Assembly (NCBI GenBank): GCA_003162475.1
Contig: PMOI01000017.1
Span: 124,001 to 188,000, forward strand
Length of the DNA: 64,000 nucleotides
DNA from: Acidimicrobiaceae bacterium
GTDB taxonomy: Bacteria; Actinomycetota; Acidimicrobiia; Acidimicrobiales; RAAP-2
Reading direction: 5' to 3'
Of the stretch, positions 54,700 through 63,645 are shown piece after piece. Made by a program: the position numbers and the translations under genes. Within the stretch, counting starts at the first letter, position 1. Every line of letters begins with the position of its first letter. Below the pieces are notes generated by a model. The model had not been told where the DNA came from. It ran no database searches and saw only the letters and a list, made by a program, of their open reading frames with translations.

Positions 54700-55359
54700 T
54701 CAGTTGAGGTGACGCTCTGACGCCCAGTGCGAAAGCTGGTGGCGGTTCGAGAGTTGTAGTTTTCGCAGCACCGACGAGACGTGACTCTCGACCGTCTTCG
54801 TGGAGATCTCGAGTTCGCTCGCGATGTCGCGATACGAGTAACCCCGTGCGATGAGGCGCAGTACCTGACGCTCGCGCGGCGTGAGTAGATCGAGATCGGG
54901 GTCGACGTCGCCGGCCTCGAGGTTCTTTCCCTCGAGCGAGAACGCGTCGAGGACGAAGCCCGCGAGTCGCGGTGAGAAGACGGCGTCTCCAGCCGCAACG
55001 CGATAGATCGCGTCGAGCAGATCGGGGCCCGAGATGTTCTTCGTCACGTAGCCCCGCGCGCCCGCGCGAATGAGGCTGATGACGTCTTCGGAGGAGTCAG
55101 ACACCGACAGGGCGAGAAAGCGGACGTCGGGGCATTTGTGACTTACGGCGTTCAGCACCGCGAGGCCGCCCCCGCCGGGCATGTGGACGTCGAGCAGCAC
55201 CACGTCCGGCGTGCGCTCGACGATCATCTCAATGGCTGCGTCCACTTCGTCGGCCTCGCCCACGATGTCGAGCGAGCCGGCGAGCTCACTGCGGATCCCC
55301 GTGCGGATCAACTCGTGATCGTCGACGAGGAAGACGCGTGGCTGACCGGCAGCCATCAC
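54700..55359 (-). CDS. NarL/FixJ-family response regulator (219 aa)
   Basis: Receiver domain (about 5-120) with FLVDDHELIRTGIRS, phospho-Asp in VVLLDVHMPGGGG, Lys in GYVTKNISG; C-terminal LuxR helix-turn-helix (about 150-215) with LTPRERQVLRLIARGYSYRD. Pairs with the PspC-containing kinase upstream; ATG overlaps the kinase stop by 4 nt. Probable regulator of envelope-stress genes. Confidence 0.9.
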   Translation of the reverse strand: MMAAGQPRVFLVDDHELIRTGIRSELAGSLDIVGEADEVDAAIEMIVERTPDVVLLDVHMPGGGGLAVLNAVSHKCPDVRFLALSVSDSSEDVISLIRAGARGYVTKNISGPDLLDAIYRVAAGDAVFSPRLAGFVLDAFSLEGKNLEAGDVDPDLDLLTPRERQVLRLIARGYSYRDIASELEISTKTVESHVSSVLRKLQLSNRHQLSHWASERHLN

Positions 55360-56612
55360 GAGGTCCGAGGAAGGCTGAGTTGCACCTCAGTGCCGACACC
55401 GGGCGTGCTCTTCAAGGAGGATGACCCGCCGTGTTGACACATGCGTTGACGAATGGAGAGCGCGATGCCTTGACGGTCGTGGGGGATCGCCTCCGTGTCG
55501 AATCCCTTGCCCTGGTCGCGCACGAAGAGCGACACGGCGGTCGGCTCGACCTCGGCGTAGATCGACACGAGGGGCGCCTCCGACCACCGTGCCGCGTTGA
55601 TCGCCGCTTCGCGGCCGGCCGCGACGAGCGCGAGCACGTCGTCGTCAGCGGCGCAGTCACCCACGACCACGAGTTCCACCTTTACCCCGTAGTCGCTCTC
55701 GATCTCGCCTTCGATCGCGTGAAGAAGTGACGAGTACGTGCCGACCTCGTCGTCGGCGACGCGATGATCGGGATCGAAGAGCCACTGGCGAAGCTCGCGC
55801 TCCTGATTTCGCGCGAGTCGAACGACGGCACTCTCGTCACCGGCCGCCCGCTCGATGAGGGTGAGGGTTTGGAGAACGGAGTCGTGCAAGTGCGCGGCGA
55901 CGTTGGCTCGCTCTTCGACGCGCACGCGTGCTCGCCGCTCACCGGAGAGCTCGTTCAGCGTCGCGAGCCACCACGGTGCGAGGAGGATTAACACGCCCGC
56001 GATCAGGATGATTGTGCCAAAGAGCACGGGCGTCGTTCCACCCCAGACGCCGTGCAGTCGCGAAAGGGTCCGTAGCCCCAAGAGGACGAGCACGGTGCCC
56101 AACAGCACGCGCAAGAGGAGGTTCTTCTTGGTCGGCGACGCGGGAACGCGGATGAGCGGCGCGGAACGCACCAACTCCTCTAAGTGCTTGTGCTCGACGG
56201 GTGTCGCGCCACGCCAGACGCCGATCAACGCGGCCAAGCTCAGCAGGAAGGGCCACGTGTAGATCCCGAGATTCGGAATACCGAGGCGGTCGAGGACGAT
56301 GATGAAGCCGACGACCAAGATGAGGCCGAAGAGAGCTCGGTGAAGCTCGCGGCGTCGGCCGAGCAGTCGATGAGCGATGGACTGCGTTTCGTTGGCCCGT
56401 GGCAAGGTCAGCCAGAGCAACATGTACAACAACAGACCGACGCCCGAGACGAGCGCGAGGAGCGAGAAGATGATTCGAATCGTGCGCTCGTTGACGCCGA
56501 GGCGAATGGCGAGGCCACCACAGACGCCGCCGAGGATCGCGTTGTCGACGCCACGTCGAAATGGTCGGTGGGGCGTGCCGATGACGGCGCGAGGGGGTGA
56601 TTCAATGCTCAC
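55356..56612 (-). CDS. PspC-domain sensor histidine kinase (HisKA_3/HATPase)
   Basis: 418 aa. N-terminal PspC domain (about 15-75: RRGVDNAILGGVCGGLAIRLG, IIFSLLALVSGVGLLLYMLLW quoted in part), further membrane helices (to about 220), dimerisation helix with phospho-acceptor His in NVAAHLHDSVLQTL, and a degenerate HATPase domain (AAINAARWSEAP as the N box, VRDQGKGFD as the G1 box). GTG 56612 has GAGGAG 4-5 nt upstream, so the longer frame to 56795 is rejected. Divergent from a second PspC protein. Confidence 0.87.
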   Translation of the reverse strand: MSIESPPRAVIGTPHRPFRRGVDNAILGGVCGGLAIRLGVNERTIRIIFSLLALVSGVGLLLYMLLWLTLPRANETQSIAHRLLGRRRELHRALFGLILVVGFIIVLDRLGIPNLGIYTWPFLLSLAALIGVWRGATPVEHKHLEELVRSAPLIRVPASPTKKNLLLRVLLGTVLVLLGLRTLSRLHGVWGGTTPVLFGTIILIAGVLILLAPWWLATLNELSGERRARVRVEERANVAAHLHDSVLQTLTLIERAAGDESAVVRLARNQERELRQWLFDPDHRVADDEVGTYSSLLHAIEGEIESDYGVKVELVVVGDCAADDDVLALVAAGREAAINAARWSEAPLVSIYAEVEPTAVSLFVRDQGKGFDTEAIPHDRQGIALSIRQRMCQHGGSSSLKSTPGVGTEVQLSLPRTS

Positions 56613-56775
56613 GTCGCTCCTCTCGTCAGTTGAACGTGGATCTTTCCCTCTAATTCTTCCACGGGTGTGGCGCGATTGCTCTAAGGGATAACCCTGAGCC
56701 CACGACGTCGCTCCGGGGCGAACATGGGGTTCGCCCTGATAGGCGAGGGCGCTCGCGGAACTTACATTGGGGTGC

Positions 56776-57741
56776 ATGGACGAACCTCTGAACACCGATC
56801 ACGACGACACGGCATCCGACACGACAACGGATACGAAGAGAGAGTCGACGACGCTGCACCGCAGCACGACGAAGAAGGTCTTCGGTGGGGTGGCGGGTGG
56901 CATCAGCGAACGATTCGACGTGGACGCCAACATCGTTCGGGTGGTGTTCGTCGTGCTGGCCTTCGCGTATGGTCTTGGCGCCGCGATCTACCTCGCGATG
57001 TGGGCACTCATACCGCGTTCGACGAATGGAGGCGACGTCGTCGCGACCGAAGAGGAGTTGGATCCCTCTCGAGTTCGTTGGCTGCGTTACGCACTGCCCC
57101 TCGGCGTGCTCGTACTGGCCGTCGTCGTCATCTCGGCGTTCCACCACGTAATCCGGCTCGGCGCCAGTCTCTCCGTCGTCTGGCTGATTTTTCTCGTGGT
57201 GATCGCCATCATCGCGCTACGCGTGCCCGCGCGCCGACTCACGTTTCGGCGACTCCTCGCTCTCGCGTTCTTAGGATTCTTGAGTTTCCTCATCCTCGTC
57301 TCGGGCTCATTCCTGATCGCCGTGGCCGTGATCGGCGTACCCTTGAAGGGCGGTAGCGGCGTGAAGGAGTGGCATCCCGCGACGATCGCCGAAGTGCAGC
57401 ACGTCTATCGCGGTGCCTTTGGTGTGTCGACGATCGACTTGCGCAACGTCCCCTTCACCGCCGGGACGTGGTCCATCACGGCGACCCAAGGTGTTGGCGA
57501 GTTGATCATCTACGTACCGAAGAACGTGACCATCGATCTGCGCACCCACGTGGGGATCGGCAACATACAAGAGTTTCAGGCTTGTTCGACGGCCAGTTCA
57601 ACGAGCCAACGAGCGAAGTCCGTGCACCTAGATCTCAACCTTCAAGTCGGGATCGGCAACGTTCAAATCTCTCGAAATGCCGACGGTCAGGACTATTGCA
57701 TTCAACCACTGACGGCTCCGACGCCCCCAAACGCCCCTTAG
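56776..57741 (+). CDS. PspC-domain membrane protein with C-terminal LiaF-like beta domain (321 aa)
   Basis: N-terminal PspC domain (about 30-85: TTKKVFGGVAGGISERFDVD, LGAAIYLAMWALIPR), three further helices, and a C-terminal adhesion-like beta domain (ELIIYVPKNVTIDLRTHVGIG, LQVGIGNVQISRN) that resembles the LiaF/DUF2154 type of cell-wall-stress proteins. It is divergent from the PspC kinase/regulator operon, so it may modulate or be controlled by that system. TACATT (56763-56768) ends 7 nt before ATG 56776: leaderless. Confidence 0.82.
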   Translation: MDEPLNTDHDDTASDTTTDTKRESTTLHRSTTKKVFGGVAGGISERFDVDANIVRVVFVVLAFAYGLGAAIYLAMWALIPRSTNGGDVVATEEELDPSRVRWLRYALPLGVLVLAVVVISAFHHVIRLGASLSVVWLIFLVVIAIIALRVPARRLTFRRLLALAFLGFLSFLILVSGSFLIAVAVIGVPLKGGSGVKEWHPATIAEVQHVYRGAFGVSTIDLRNVPFTAGTWSITATQGVGELIIYVPKNVTIDLRTHVGIGNIQEFQACSTASSTSQRAKSVHLDLNLQVGIGNVQISRNADGQDYCIQPLTAPTPPNAP

Positions 57742-58943
57742 TAGTTGATCACGCCGTGCGAACTCGCGGGGCCGCTGACCTGCACGTAGTTGGGATTCAC
57801 GGCGAGTTCGTTCCACGTGCCAGTTGATGTCGTTCCGTCGGCGGTGATCTCAGTGCCGGTGTAGTTGTACACCGGAAGAAGCCACAGGGAGCCGTCAGTG
57901 AGTTGATAGGTCGCCAGTGAGAGAGCGTCAGCGTCGAGGGTCACGTTGATGACGGGTGGACCGGCCTGCTTTGTCGGCGTTGTATCCGTGGTGCCGGGCT
58001 GGACGCCAGAACCCGTACCCGTGGTGGGCGTGGTACTGGGGAAGCGACTCTGCTGTTCGGCGTTGAGTGCGCTCACGCCCGCCGCGAGACTTTGCAAGGG
58101 GTAGTTCGTCGTCGTGCCAACGCTGAACGCCGGACCCGATGCACTCACCACGACATTGTTCGCGTCCACCGAAAAACTGAAGGACTGATCGGTGGCGATG
58201 CCGTCGACGTCGACGGTGTAGGTCACGTCTTCGGTACTGGTCGCGCTCGTCGTGCTGGTGTCATTGCTCGAGGTCGTCGTACCAAAACTCGGCGCCGACA
58301 GCCTGTAGCCGTAGCCAAGTTGCTTCAGGTAACGCTGCACGTCACCGGCGAGTGTCGCCTGACTCGGCAAGTCCGCGGTCGAAGCGTTCGTGGACGTGGC
58401 ACCCGTGTACATCCATTGGGGGATGCCGATGTTCGAATAGTCGAGAGTGGCACCCGATGAACTTGACACCAACCAATCAGAGCTTCCGCTGGCGTTCACG
58501 GGCGTGCCGGTAGCGCCAAAGATGGCCGCGACGCGTGCCGCTTCACTGGTGGCGTTGCTCGGGATCTTCAGTTCGTACGAGGGACTCGTCGGCGTCGTCG
58601 CGGTGAGTCCCGGACCGGCAGTGAAGTTGAACCTCTCGTATACCTGCATGGTGCCCGCGGCGGCCGAGCCGAAGGCGTTGGGCGCCTTGACACCACTCGC
58701 GCTTTGAATGGCCAGCACGGGCAGGCCAGAACCCCCTTGAAACACGGCCACCGAGACCGCGGTCACGAGCGCGCCGGTAATGAGGGTGCCCGCGAGTTTC
58801 AGTTCTATCTTGTGCCATAGACGACGCTTCCTCACCACGGGCTGGGTCGTGATTCGCGAAATGAGCGCGTCGAGGTCTCGGTGCTGGTACGACGGTCCGG
58901 CCGCGGGATCGAGCGCGGCGAGACGATCTTCAAAGTCACTCAC
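57738..58943 (-). CDS. Membrane-anchored partner of an ECF sigma factor (401 aa)
   Basis: Short cytosolic part (about 1-48, with basic RKRRLWHK), one transmembrane helix (about 50-70) and a Ser/Thr-rich extracytoplasmic domain (TTSSNDTSTTSATSTED and TTPTTGTGSGVQPGTTD low-complexity stretches). Similar in plan to the protein at 15.35-16.58 kb, and likewise directly after an ECF sigma gene. Anti-sigma or sensor role is inferred; no zinc motif. Stop overlaps the stop of the PspC gene by 4 nt (TTAG). Confidence 0.7.
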   Translation of the reverse strand: MSDFEDRLAALDPAAGPSYQHRDLDALISRITTQPVVRKRRLWHKIELKLAGTLITGALVTAVSVAVFQGGSGLPVLAIQSASGVKAPNAFGSAAAGTMQVYERFNFTAGPGLTATTPTSPSYELKIPSNATSEAARVAAIFGATGTPVNASGSSDWLVSSSSGATLDYSNIGIPQWMYTGATSTNASTADLPSQATLAGDVQRYLKQLGYGYRLSAPSFGTTTSSNDTSTTSATSTEDVTYTVDVDGIATDQSFSFSVDANNVVVSASGPAFSVGTTTNYPLQSLAAGVSALNAEQQSRFPSTTPTTGTGSGVQPGTTDTTPTKQAGPPVINVTLDADALSLATYQLTDGSLWLLPVYNYTGTEITADGTTSTGTWNELAVNPNYVQVSGPASSHGVINY

Positions 58944-58995
58944 GGGTACTCCTTCGTCTTTCTACCTTGTTACTGTCGCGCGTCACGTGAAACTT

Positions 58996-59499
58996 TCAGT
59001 GGACTTCTGCGGCACTGAGGAGATCGCGAAACCGATGCTGTGCTCGAGACAGTCGCACCGCCGCCGCGTTCGTGCTGATGACGAGAAACGCGCCGAGGGC
59101 GTGGGTGTCGAGCCCGTCCCACGCGTTGAGCAACAACACTTCGCGATCGTCGTCACTCAATGCGGCGAGGGCTTCGCGGACGCTGGTGTCAGCGATGACG
59201 TGCTCTTCGGCCGAGGCTTCGTCCGACACGGGCGAGAGCGTGGCCTCGAAGGCGGAGCGTCGATTCTTCGATCGTCGCGCGTTTCTGAGCACGTTCCTCG
59301 CCACGCCGAGCATCCAGGGGAGTTCCGCGTCGGCGGGGACACTGTCGAGACGACGCCACACCACGATCATCGTCTCTTCGACGAGATCGTCGAGGTCCGC
59401 CGACGTGAGTGGGTAGAGCCGTCGGCGTAGGTAGTTACCTACCGCCGACGAGTGCTCGCGTACGAGTCGAGCGAAGCGATCCTCGTCTTCAGAGCCCAT
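58996..59499 (-). CDS. ECF-type RNA polymerase sigma factor (167 aa)
   Basis: Region 2 (about 8-75: FARLVREHSSAVGNYLRRRL, LPWMLGVARNVLRNARR) and region 4 (about 110-160: LAALSDDDREVLLLNAWDGL, TNAAAVRLSRAQHRFRD). The recognition helix has Asn/Ala in place of the usual charged contacts. 52 bp upstream of its membrane partner gene. Confidence 0.85.
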   Translation of the reverse strand: MGSEDEDRFARLVREHSSAVGNYLRRRLYPLTSADLDDLVEETMIVVWRRLDSVPADAELPWMLGVARNVLRNARRSKNRRSAFEATLSPVSDEASAEEHVIADTSVREALAALSDDDREVLLLNAWDGLDTHALGAFLVISTNAAAVRLSRAQHRFRDLLSAAEVH

Positions 59500-59572
59500 A
59501 ACCTTCTTCTGTCCGTACGACCCCGATTCTTACCGACAAATCAGCGTGGTGGTCAGGTAGAAGGTCAGTGTC

Positions 59573-60007
59573 TTACGCGCCGGGCATTGGAGCCCAGGGG
59601 CCGAGGCCGCGGACCTTCGAGGGGGTGACGTGAATGACAAAACCTTCCGGAGGGTTGGGCATGGGCGGAAACACGGTGCCGGGGCCGACGTAACGCTGCG
59701 CGAGCTCTTGCAAAAGTGCGGGTGCCCCGCCCTCTTCGACGCGCGCCGTTCCTTCGATGACGAGGTGGTGTTGCATGCCCCACTGGTTCCCCTCGGCTTC
59801 TATCGAGAGCGACACCCTTTCGTCGCGCTTGATGTTGGCGACCTTCTGGTCACTCGTGAGTTTGCCGATGACGACGTCGTCGCCGTCCAGACCGACCCAC
59901 ACGATGGTCGTGTGGGGTCGACCGTCTTTCGCGATCGTGGTGAAGTGCGCGAGTCGGCCCGACTCGACGACGTCGCGCACTTCGGGGCTGAGGGTGATGG
60001 GTTCCAT
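59573..60007 (-). CDS. PPOX-class F420-dependent oxidoreductase-like protein (144 aa)
   Basis: Split beta-barrel flavin/F420-binding protein: DVVESGRLAHFTTIAKDGRPHT at the start (quoted in part), VWVGLDGDDVVIGKL, KVANIKRDERVSLSI, HHLVIEGTARVEEGG. This pattern fits the TIGR03618-type family that uses F420 or FMN. Suggests the host makes coenzyme F420. ATG 60007 has GGAG 5-6 nt upstream; the frame extends to 60043 without need. Confidence 0.85.
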   Translation of the reverse strand: MEPITLSPEVRDVVESGRLAHFTTIAKDGRPHTTIVWVGLDGDDVVIGKLTSDQKVANIKRDERVSLSIEAEGNQWGMQHHLVIEGTARVEEGGAPALLQELAQRYVGPGTVFPPMPNPPEGFVIHVTPSKVRGLGPWAPMPGA

Positions 60008-60099
60008 GACATCTCCTACGTCGCGATGAATCGTTCGCAGCACTCGCTGAACCGAGTTAAGGCCATGATACGAAGTGGTGTCGCCACGTTCCCGAGTGG

Positions 60100-61068
60100 C
60101 TATTTCTCGAGGAGTCGGGCCTCATCGGCGCTGGTCAGCCAGCGTGCGGGCCACGCCCTGTCTCCCCACCACGACGTGACGTCGTCGACGCTGTCACTGA
60201 GCGGGCGAAAGTCGAGTCCGTTCGCCTGCGCGAGGGCGCTGTCCATCGCGAGGACGTTCTCGCTCTGCGCACCGGACGAGAGCGGGAATTTGTCTTCGAG
60301 TTTCAACTCGAGAATGTCTTCGACGCTGACTTCACGCAGCGTCGTACCTTCGGGGGCGACGTGTGAGGCGATCTGGTCGACCATGTTGAAGAAGTGATCG
60401 CCCGGCTGGGGACCGGCGACGTGAAAGGCGCCCTGGAGGTTCCCTTCGGCCACGCGGACGACGAAGTTGGCGAGGTCGCGTGCGTCGACGTACTGCATGT
60501 TGTTGTCGCGAGGACCTGGCACCGCGACGACGCCACCACGACGTACGCGTTCTACCCAGTAGGGGAAGCGAAGCGTCGCGTCGAACGAACCGATGACGAA
60601 CGTGGGACGGACCATGGTCGCGCCGTCGCCGAAGTAGCGCAGTCCCGCGCGCTCACTGGCGGCCTTCAACGGACCGTACGTCTCGTCGGTTATGGGAGCC
60701 TCGGGATCGGCCTTGTCGTCACCCCACAATGTGACGCTTGACTCGGTGGCCGCCTCGAACGGCGGGTCTTCGTACGCTGAGATCGAAGAGATCTGAATGT
60801 AATGACCTCCGCGGTCCCCGAGTGCGTTCGCTAAGCGCTCAACGTCACTCGGTCGATAGGCGATCGCGTCGATCGTGGCATCAAAGGACCGATTCGCGAG
60901 CGACGAGAGATCGCCTTGGCGATCGCCAATGATTCGTTCGATCTTCTCGGGCAAGTCGTTGGGCGTGACGCCGCGATTCAACACGGTGACGTCATGACCT
61001 TGGTGCCACGCGGACCACGAGATCGCGCGTCCTACGAACGACGTTCCGCCCACAATCAATAACCTCAC
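60100..61068 (-). CDS. NAD-dependent epimerase/dehydratase family protein (322 aa)
   Basis: Extended SDR: LLIVGGTSFVGRAISW nucleotide-binding motif, DATIDAIAYRPSDVE, Ser-rich ISSISAYED, catalytic YGPLK with Tyr/Lys, then VRPTFVIG and DARDLANFVVRVAEG. Resembles plant-like CSP41/isoflavone-reductase-type epimerases used in reductase roles. Substrate unknown. ATG 61068 is the natural start before MRLLIVGG. Confidence 0.82.
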   Translation of the reverse strand: MRLLIVGGTSFVGRAISWSAWHQGHDVTVLNRGVTPNDLPEKIERIIGDRQGDLSSLANRSFDATIDAIAYRPSDVERLANALGDRGGHYIQISSISAYEDPPFEAATESSVTLWGDDKADPEAPITDETYGPLKAASERAGLRYFGDGATMVRPTFVIGSFDATLRFPYWVERVRRGGVVAVPGPRDNNMQYVDARDLANFVVRVAEGNLQGAFHVAGPQPGDHFFNMVDQIASHVAPEGTTLREVSVEDILELKLEDKFPLSSGAQSENVLAMDSALAQANGLDFRPLSDSVDDVTSWWGDRAWPARWLTSADEARLLEK

Positions 61069-61097
61069 GACGACTCCCTTTCGTTTACGCCTCTACG

Positions 61098-61538
61098 TTA
61101 AAGCCCGAAGGTGTCCTTCACGAACGTGAGCACGTCTCGCGCCGAATCCAGTTGGACGGGGTCGATCTTCGCGGTCAACTCGTCATCGAGGGTGTGGATG
61201 ACTTCGATCACGTTCAGCGCGTACTCGCGGCCCCCGGCAGTCAGTTCAATGTTCTTGCGTCGTGAGTCGTTGACGTCGATGTTGACGAGCGCGAAGTCGC
61301 GCTCGACGAGTCCGGCAGCGACCTTTCGTGCCGCTTGACGCGAGGCGCCCAGAGCCTTCGTGAACGCGCTGAGTGGGAGAACGCCGTGAACGAGCCAGCG
61401 AAGGGCGAGAGCGTCGCTGCGGCGATAGTCATTGAAACCCAGGCGTTCGAGTCGAAGGGCCATCTCGCGTACCCAGCTCGCGCGCGCGAGGGCCAGGACG
61501 TCACCGAAGAGCGCCCTGCTTGGTGTTGGAGTTGACAC
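61098..61538 (-). CDS. MarR-family transcriptional regulator (146 aa)
   Basis: Winged helix (about 40-95): LALRWLVHGVLPLSAFTKAL, SRQAARKVAAGLVERDF as recognition helix, wing DSRRKNIELTAGGR. GTG 61538 follows TAGACT (61545-61550) by 6 nt on the minus strand, a leaderless promoter. A long palindrome overlaps its -35 region and faces the divergent esterase gene, so it probably controls both. Confidence 0.83.
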   Translation of the reverse strand: MSTPTPSRALFGDVLALARASWVREMALRLERLGFNDYRRSDALALRWLVHGVLPLSAFTKALGASRQAARKVAAGLVERDFALVNIDVNDSRRKNIELTAGGREYALNVIEVIHTLDDELTAKIDPVQLDSARDVLTFVKDTFGL

Positions 61539-61551
61539 CGGCTCAGTCTAG

Positions 61552-61578
61552 CAATTAGGCAACGTAGTTGCGTAATTG
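61552..61578. promoter_or_regulatory. Palindromic operator between MarR gene and esterase gene
   Basis: Arms CAATTAGGCAAC and GTTGCGTAATTG pair at 11 of 12 positions around GTA. The 27-bp element is centred about 25 bp upstream of the MarR start and about 60 bp upstream of the esterase start, an ideal position for MarR repression of both (inference). Confidence 0.7.
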
Positions 61579-61625
61579 GCGCGTCTGTGCAACGATGGCG
61601 GGGCGTCCGGAAGAACGGGGGAGGA

Positions 61626-62627
61626 GTGGCAGAAAAAAAGTCGGTGAGCTTGATCGGAGCCCCACGACACGTGACCGCGTTCCTCAGCACCGTTGTTCTG
61701 GCTCTGTGCGTGACGAGTATCTCGCAACCGGCGCCCGCCGGCGCGGCGGCGACGCGAGTGACAGGTTGTGGATCGACGTCACCGGTTTCGACGACGTTGT
61801 CGCTCAGCGTGAATGGACACGATCGAACGGTCATCGTTCATGTTCCGACACGGAGCAACGGTCACGCGAAGAGGGCGCTCGTTCTCAACCTTCACGGAAG
61901 TGGGAGCACCGCCCTTGACCAAGAGAAGTTCACGGGTATGGACGCCACCGCGAACGCCGATGATTTCATCGTCGCCTACCCGCAAGGACTCATCCCCGAC
62001 GGCTCGGGCTTCGATTGGAACGTACCCGGCGTCGCGCTGTTCGGCGGAAGCGCCGTGCCGTCGAACGCCGCGAATGACATCAAGTTCCTCACGACACTCG
62101 TAGGTATTCTCGAGCACAAGTACTGCGTCAACGCGAGTGAGGTCTACGCGACGGGATTTTCCGGCGGCGCGCGCGAAGCAAGTCAGCTGGCGTGCGACGA
62201 GTCATCGCTCTTCGCGGCCGTAGCCCCGGTGAGTGGACTTCGACGACCCGCCCCCTGCCCCACCACCAGGGCCGTTCCGATCATCTCCTTTCACGGATCG
62301 GCCGACGAAGTCGATCCCTTCGCCGGTCACGGCCAGAAGTACTGGACCTACTCGGTGGCGACCGCGGCCAAGGACTGGGCCAAACAAGATCACTGCGCGA
62401 CGAAGGCTATGAAGTCGACGCCGTCTTCGCAGGTGACGCTCACGACGTACGAGGGTTGTGCCGAAGGTGCCAGCGTGCAGTTGTACGAAGTCTCGGGTGA
62501 AGGTCACGAGTGGCCGGGCGGCCCGACGCTTCCCTCGTCGATCACGTCGCTCCTCGGTCCACAGTCGAATGCGCTGAGCGCGAACACCGTCATGTGGTCG
62601 TTCTTTGAGGCCCACCAGTTGTCGTGA
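61626..62627 (+). CDS. Secreted alpha/beta-hydrolase, polyhydroxybutyrate-depolymerase-like esterase (333 aa)
   Basis: Signal peptide (VTAFLSTVVLALCVTSISQP region, cleavage near GAAA). Catalytic motif GFSGGARE with nucleophilic Ser, Asp in GSADEVDPF and His in GEGHEWPGG; oxyanion region LNLHGSGST. Matches the PHB depolymerase/LpqC family of secreted esterases. The start is unclear: GTG 61626 follows a GGGGGAGGA directly with too little spacing, and GTG 61587 gives 13 more residues. Regulated by the adjacent MarR operator (inference). Confidence 0.8.
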   Translation: MAEKKSVSLIGAPRHVTAFLSTVVLALCVTSISQPAPAGAAATRVTGCGSTSPVSTTLSLSVNGHDRTVIVHVPTRSNGHAKRALVLNLHGSGSTALDQEKFTGMDATANADDFIVAYPQGLIPDGSGFDWNVPGVALFGGSAVPSNAANDIKFLTTLVGILEHKYCVNASEVYATGFSGGAREASQLACDESSLFAAVAPVSGLRRPAPCPTTRAVPIISFHGSADEVDPFAGHGQKYWTYSVATAAKDWAKQDHCATKAMKSTPSSQVTLTTYEGCAEGASVQLYEVSGEGHEWPGGPTLPSSITSLLGPQSNALSANTVMWSFFEAHQLS

Positions 62628-62636
62628 GTGCGGGAA

Positions 62637-62654
62637 GTCCTCGCGGGCGAGGAC
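62637..62654. terminator. Hairpin after the esterase gene
   Basis: GTCCTCG-cggg-CGAGGAC (perfect 7-bp stem) 10 bp after the stop, between convergent esterase and lepB genes. No T-tract follows, so termination is uncertain. Confidence 0.35.
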
Positions 62655-62732
62655 GTCAGCGAACGAAGCGTCGTCAGGTTCATGACGACACGACGGTGAG
62701 ACGCGAAGTGACGCGTGATGAGTACCTCGCGA

Positions 62733-63317
62733 CTAGAGAAAGCCGAAACGACCAATCGGCCAGATCCGAAGGAACGCCTTTCCGATGATGCTCGAGCGCG
62801 GGACGTCGCCCCAGTAACGACTGTCACACGAGGCCGGCTCATTGTCACCCATCATGAAGTACTCGTTCTTCGGGACGGTGACGTTGCCGATCGGACGTCC
62901 TAAGGGCTCGTCGTGCGTCCACGGTTGCTTAAGCGCTACTCCGTTGACTTTGATGACGTTGCCTACTGAGGTGAGGTGATCGCCAGGGAGTCCAATAACC
63001 CGCTTGACGAGGTCACTCACGTCGTCGCCGCATTGGTTCAGCACGGCAGCCGGCGCTTTGAACACGAGGATGTCACCGCGGTGGATCGATCCGAGCTCCA
63101 CACTGAGTTTCGAGACGAGGATTCGATCACCGACCTGTAATGTCGGCTCCATAGAACCTGATGGGATGAAGAAAGTCTGAAACACGTACGTGCGAATCAA
63201 GAGCGACACGAGGACCGCAATGGCCACCACCACGAGCCATTCGATGAGCGATCGGCTCCTTGACCTCGTCTTCTTCACCGGAACCTCGTCAACGTCGAGG
63301 GGTTCGAGGAGCGTCAC
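62733..63317 (-). CDS. lepB: Signal peptidase I
   Basis: 194 aa. One N-terminal membrane helix (LIEWLVVVAIAVLVSLLI), catalytic Ser55 in FIPSGSMEPTL, general-base Lys105 in DLVKRVIGLPGD, and box E GDNEPASCDSRYWG. It cleaves signal peptides, including those of the many exported proteins in this window. GTG 63317 follows TAGAGT (63325-63330) by 7 nt, so leaderless. Confidence 0.94.
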   Translation of the reverse strand: MTLLEPLDVDEVPVKKTRSRSRSLIEWLVVVAIAVLVSLLIRTYVFQTFFIPSGSMEPTLQVGDRILVSKLSVELGSIHRGDILVFKAPAAVLNQCGDDVSDLVKRVIGLPGDHLTSVGNVIKVNGVALKQPWTHDEPLGRPIGNVTVPKNEYFMMGDNEPASCDSRYWGDVPRSSIIGKAFLRIWPIGRFGFL

Positions 63318-63645
63318 GGGTTCAACTCTACTTTCGATGACTACGGCGTTTTTTTCAGGCTCTTGTGCGCACGACGGCGCAGGGTGGTGACTGAAGTGAC
63401 CCGAACGATGAAGTGACGCTCTAGGTGGTCACGTCTCGCTCGATGACCAGGTCAGAGTGGTTGTCGCGGGTTCGTAGAGTTGTCGAGCCGCGGGCGTCAG
63501 GCCGACGAAGAGACCGGTCTCTCACGGAGCAACGTCGTTCGGATCTGGCTCAATAAGTCACCTTCGCGGTCGGCGCGAGGGTAAGAATGGTTAACGAACT
63601 CGTGCTGTCCCTTCTACAGAGATGCACTGTTTCAGAGCAAGGGTG
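63318..63645. other. 328-bp gap between lepB and the SCO6745-family gene
   Basis: No gene supported. It holds the lepB promoter at its left edge and a perfect 14-bp palindrome AGAGACCGGTCTCT (63509-63522), possibly an operator. A GCAAGGG lies just before the next start. Confidence 0.5.
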
